A model generated the notes under the pieces. The model was given only the letters and a program-made list of their open reading frames with translations. It was not told the origin of the DNA and made no database searches. From an uncultured Azospirillum sp. (GTDB lineage Bacteria; Pseudomonadota; Alphaproteobacteria; Azospirillales; Azospirillaceae), in assembly GCF_946480385.1 (NCBI RefSeq), contig NZ_CAMLJP010000121.1:1-17601 (forward strand): a stretch of 17,601 bases of DNA, read 5' to 3'. Positions 14,523-17,601 of this stretch are shown piece by piece (the stretch's first letter is position 1; each line of letters opens with the position of its first letter). A program made the position numbers and the translations under genes.

Positions 14523-14555
14523 GCGGCAAAAGGTGTTGTAAAAGACCTTTGCCGC
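14523..14555 (+). promoter_or_regulatory. Hairpin in the pdhA leader
   Basis: GCGGCAAAAGGT (14523-14534) pairs with ACCTTTGCCGC (14545-14555) with one bulged A, around a 10-base loop. The stem ends about 10 bases before the AGGAG ribosome binding site of pdhA. It could modulate translation or transcript stability of the pdh genes. There is no T-tail, so simple termination is unlikely, and no known riboswitch fold is recognised. Confidence 0.55.
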
Positions 14556-14575
14556 TTGAACCCTGGGGAGGAATC

Positions 14576-15595
14576 ATGGCCGCGTCCCGACGCCGTTCCA
14601 CCAAGGCGCAGACCGACACCGCGCCCGCTCAAGCCGTCTCTTCCGAAGAGCTTCTTCATTACTATCGCGAGATGCTGCTGATCCGCCGCTTCGAAGAGAA
14701 GGCGGGCCAGCTCTACGGCATGGGCCTGATCGGCGGCTTCTGCCATCTCTACATCGGCCAGGAAGCCGTCGTGGTCGGCGTCCAGGCCGCCCTGAAGGAT
14801 GGCGACGACGTCATCACCAGCTACCGTGACCATGGCCACATGCTGGCCTGCGGCATGGAAGCCAAGGGTGTGATGGCCGAGCTGACCGGCCGCATTGGGG
14901 GCTACTCCAAGGGCAAGGGCGGCTCGATGCACATGTTCAGCCGCGAGAAGAACTTCTACGGCGGCCACGGCATCGTCGGCGGCCAGGTTCCGCTCGGCAC
15001 TGGTCTGGCCTTCTCGCACAAGTACCTCAATGACGGCGGTGTCTCCGCGGTCTATTGCGGCGACGGCGCCATCAACCAGGGCCAGGTGTACGAGAGCTTC
15101 AACATGGCGGCGCTGTGGAAGCTGCCGGTGCTGTTCGTCATCGAGAACAACAAGTACGCCATGGGCACCTCGCAGGAGCGCGCCTCGGCCGGTGAACTGC
15201 ATCAGCGCGGCGCCGCCTACGGCATCCCCGGCTATCAGGTCAACGGGATGGACGTGCTCGAGGTGAAGGAAGCCGCCGACAAGTGGGTGAACTACATCCG
15301 CGAAGGCAACGGCCCGGTCATCCTGGAGATGAAGACCTACCGCTACCGCGGCCACTCCATGTCCGATCCGGCCAAGTACCGGACGAAGGAGGAGGTCGAG
15401 AAGATGCGGTCGGAATCCGATCCCATCGACCAGCTGAAGTCGAAGCTGCTGGCCGGTGGCCATGCCGACGAGGACAAGCTGAAGGAGATCGATCGCGCGG
15501 TGAAGGCGATCGTCACCGAATCGGCCGAGTTCGCGCAGCAGAGCCCCGAGCCCGATCCGTCGGAGCTGTGGACCGACATCCTGGTCGAGACCTGA
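14576..15595 (+). CDS. pdhA: Pyruvate dehydrogenase E1 component subunit alpha
   Basis: E1 alpha of the pyruvate dehydrogenase complex, which with PdhB decarboxylates pyruvate using thiamine diphosphate and passes the acetyl group to lipoyl-E2. It is 339 aa, typical for alpha2beta2-type E1. The N-terminal 25 residues are Lys/Arg/Ala-rich, followed by ELLHYYREMLLIRRFEEKAG, GFCHLYIGQEA, SYRDHGHMLA and GKGGSMHMF. The thiamine-Mg motif runs from GDGAINQGQ (162-170) to ENNKYAM (N191-N192). YRYRGHSMSDPAKYR (255-269) is the segment phosphorylated in mitochondrial homologues. GGGGAGGAATC lies before ATG 14576; the longer frame from 14444 has no such site. pdhB follows after 117 bases, an unusually wide gap that holds a dyad. 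Confidence 0.97.
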   Translation: MAASRRRSTKAQTDTAPAQAVSSEELLHYYREMLLIRRFEEKAGQLYGMGLIGGFCHLYIGQEAVVVGVQAALKDGDDVITSYRDHGHMLACGMEAKGVMAELTGRIGGYSKGKGGSMHMFSREKNFYGGHGIVGGQVPLGTGLAFSHKYLNDGGVSAVYCGDGAINQGQVYESFNMAALWKLPVLFVIENNKYAMGTSQERASAGELHQRGAAYGIPGYQVNGMDVLEVKEAADKWVNYIREGNGPVILEMKTYRYRGHSMSDPAKYRTKEEVEKMRSESDPIDQLKSKLLAGGHADEDKLKEIDRAVKAIVTESAEFAQQSPEPDPSELWTDILVET

Positions 15596-15639
15596 TCGTC
15601 GAATCCACCGTCTGGTCCTGACGTCAACGAAAAGCAGGA

Positions 15640-15699
15640 GCGGCGCCAGAGGGACGGGTTGCCCCCATATCGGGAGTGGCAGCCGGTTCTCCGCGCCGC
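15640..15699 (+). repeat. Imperfect long dyad between pdhA and pdhB, REP-like
   Basis: Outer arms GCGGCGC (15640-15646) and GCGCCGC (15693-15699) enclose further weak pairing (AGAG with TTCT). They also enclose an inner stem where TTGCCCCC faces GGGAGTGGCA around ATATC. The shape recalls dispersed intergenic palindromes of alphaproteobacteria. It may also slow RNA decay or set the pdhA to pdhB ratio. Repetition elsewhere cannot be judged from one window. Confidence 0.4.
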
Positions 15700-15712
15700 C
15701 GGAGGTTGAGGA

Positions 15713-17122
<1,410 letters not shown>

Positions 17123-17138
17123 GAGGAGGGCTGATAGG

Positions 17139-17601
17139 ATGACCGTTCAGATTCTGATGCCCGCCCTCTCGCCCACGATGACCGAGGGCAACCTCGCCAA
17201 GTGGCTGAAGAAGGAAGGCGATACGGTGAAGTCCGGCGACGTGCTCGCCGAGATCGAAACCGACAAGGCCACCATGGAAGTCGAAGCGGTCGATGAAGGC
17301 CGCATCGGCAAGATCCTGATCCCGGCCGGCAGCCAGGGCGTCGCGGTGAACACCCTGATCGCCATCCTGCTGGAAGAGGGCGAGGACGAGAGCGCGCTGG
17401 CGTCGGCCGGCTCCGCTCCGGCTCCGGCCCCGGCGCCCGCTGCTGCCGCGCCGGCCGCAGCACCGGCGCCGTCGGCCGTCCCGGCAGCTGCTCCGGCTCC
17501 GGCCGCCGCTCCGGCGGCTGCCACCGGGGAGCGCGTGTTCGCCAGTCCGCTGGCGCGCCGCATCGCCGAACAGGCCGGCGTCGACCTGAAGTCCGTCAAG
17601 G
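17139..17601 (+). CDS. pdhC: Pyruvate dehydrogenase E2, dihydrolipoyl acetyltransferase, 3' end missing
   Basis: E2 core of the pyruvate dehydrogenase complex; it takes the acetyl group onto lipoyl-lysine and transfers it to CoA. The first 154 codons are present. A lipoyl domain (1-80, lipoyl K43 in [13 protein letters not shown]) is followed by an Ala/Pro linker (about 88-129, almost only Ala and Pro). Next comes the start of the peripheral subunit-binding domain, [18 protein letters not shown] (133-150), which holds E1 or E3. The catalytic acetyltransferase domain lies beyond the window. AGGAGGG sits 9 bases before ATG 17139, and the gene starts 16 bases after pdhB. The PSBD after a single lipoyl domain makes E2 sure; the pyruvate rather than 2-oxoglutarate assignment comes from the pdhAB context. 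Confidence 0.96.
   Translation, partial: MTVQILMPALSPTMTEGNLAKWLKKEGDTVKSGDVLAEIETDKATMEVEAVDEGRIGKILIPAGSQGVAVNTLIAILLEEGEDESALASAGSAPAPAPAPAAAAPAAAPAPSAVPAAAPAPAAAPAAATGERVFASPLARRIAEQAGVDLKSVK
17208..17399 (+). repeat. Lipoyl-domain repeat, copy 2 (in pdhC)
   Basis: Partner of the copy in pdhB. The two encoded lipoyl domains agree at 74 of the first 87 residues by my hand count, and differences cluster at residues 2-5 and 56-73. Confidence 0.9.

Overview
The window is high-GC chromosomal DNA of an alphaproteobacterium, most likely a Rhodospirillales member of the Azospirillum type. This rests on the pdhA-pdhB-pdhC order with a lipoyl domain fused to the N-terminus of E1 beta, the ftsB-like gene just upstream of pdhA, a PhyR-type general stress regulator, and protein sequence style. 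The genus is an inference. No tRNA, rRNA, IS element, integrase, phage gene or CRISPR array was seen. Content is mostly core metabolism with a few accessory genes.

Layout. (1) Positions 1-2247, minus strand: a tight cluster cysQ - DUF455 ferritin-like protein - thrB, with thrB cut by the window edge. (2) 2338-3650: a GNAT acetyltransferase (+) tail-to-tail with a short stand-alone EAL phosphodiesterase (-), their stop codons overlapping. (3) 3762-6098, minus: a large molybdopterin hydroxylase subunit (CoxL-like, form II motif AYRGAGR) without its usual FeS and FAD partner genes alongside. (4) 6286-7594, plus: an SRAP-domain DNA-protein crosslink protein followed 10 bases later by an exported nuclease-fold protein with altered active-site residues. 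(5) 7871-9687: a stress-type block with phyR, a GlsB/YeaQ membrane protein carrying an EcfG-like promoter, and a small exported Gly/Ser/Tyr-rich protein. (6) 9806-10459, minus: rpe. (7) 10677-13304, plus: modABC molybdate importer behind a likely Mo-box. (8) 13340-13651, minus: a small lipoprotein. (9) 14010-17601, plus: ftsB-like gene and pdhA-pdhB-pdhC, the last cut by the window end.

Links between genes: modABC supplies molybdate for Mo-cofactor enzymes, and one such enzyme subunit lies about 4.6 kb away. phyR and the GlsB-like gene plausibly belong to the same stress regulon. pdhA, pdhB and pdhC give the E1 alpha, E1 beta and E2 subunits of pyruvate dehydrogenase. The lipoyl domains of pdhB and pdhC are nearly identical at DNA level.

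I found no clear previously undescribed multi-gene system. The points most worth a second look are the nuclease-fold protein with a replaced catalytic arginine beside the SRAP gene, the orphan CoxL, the EcfG-like promoter by phyR, the heptamer repeat before phyR, the structured DNA around pdhA, and the homogenised lipoyl domains. All starts were chosen by eye from ribosome binding sites and family alignments held in memory.
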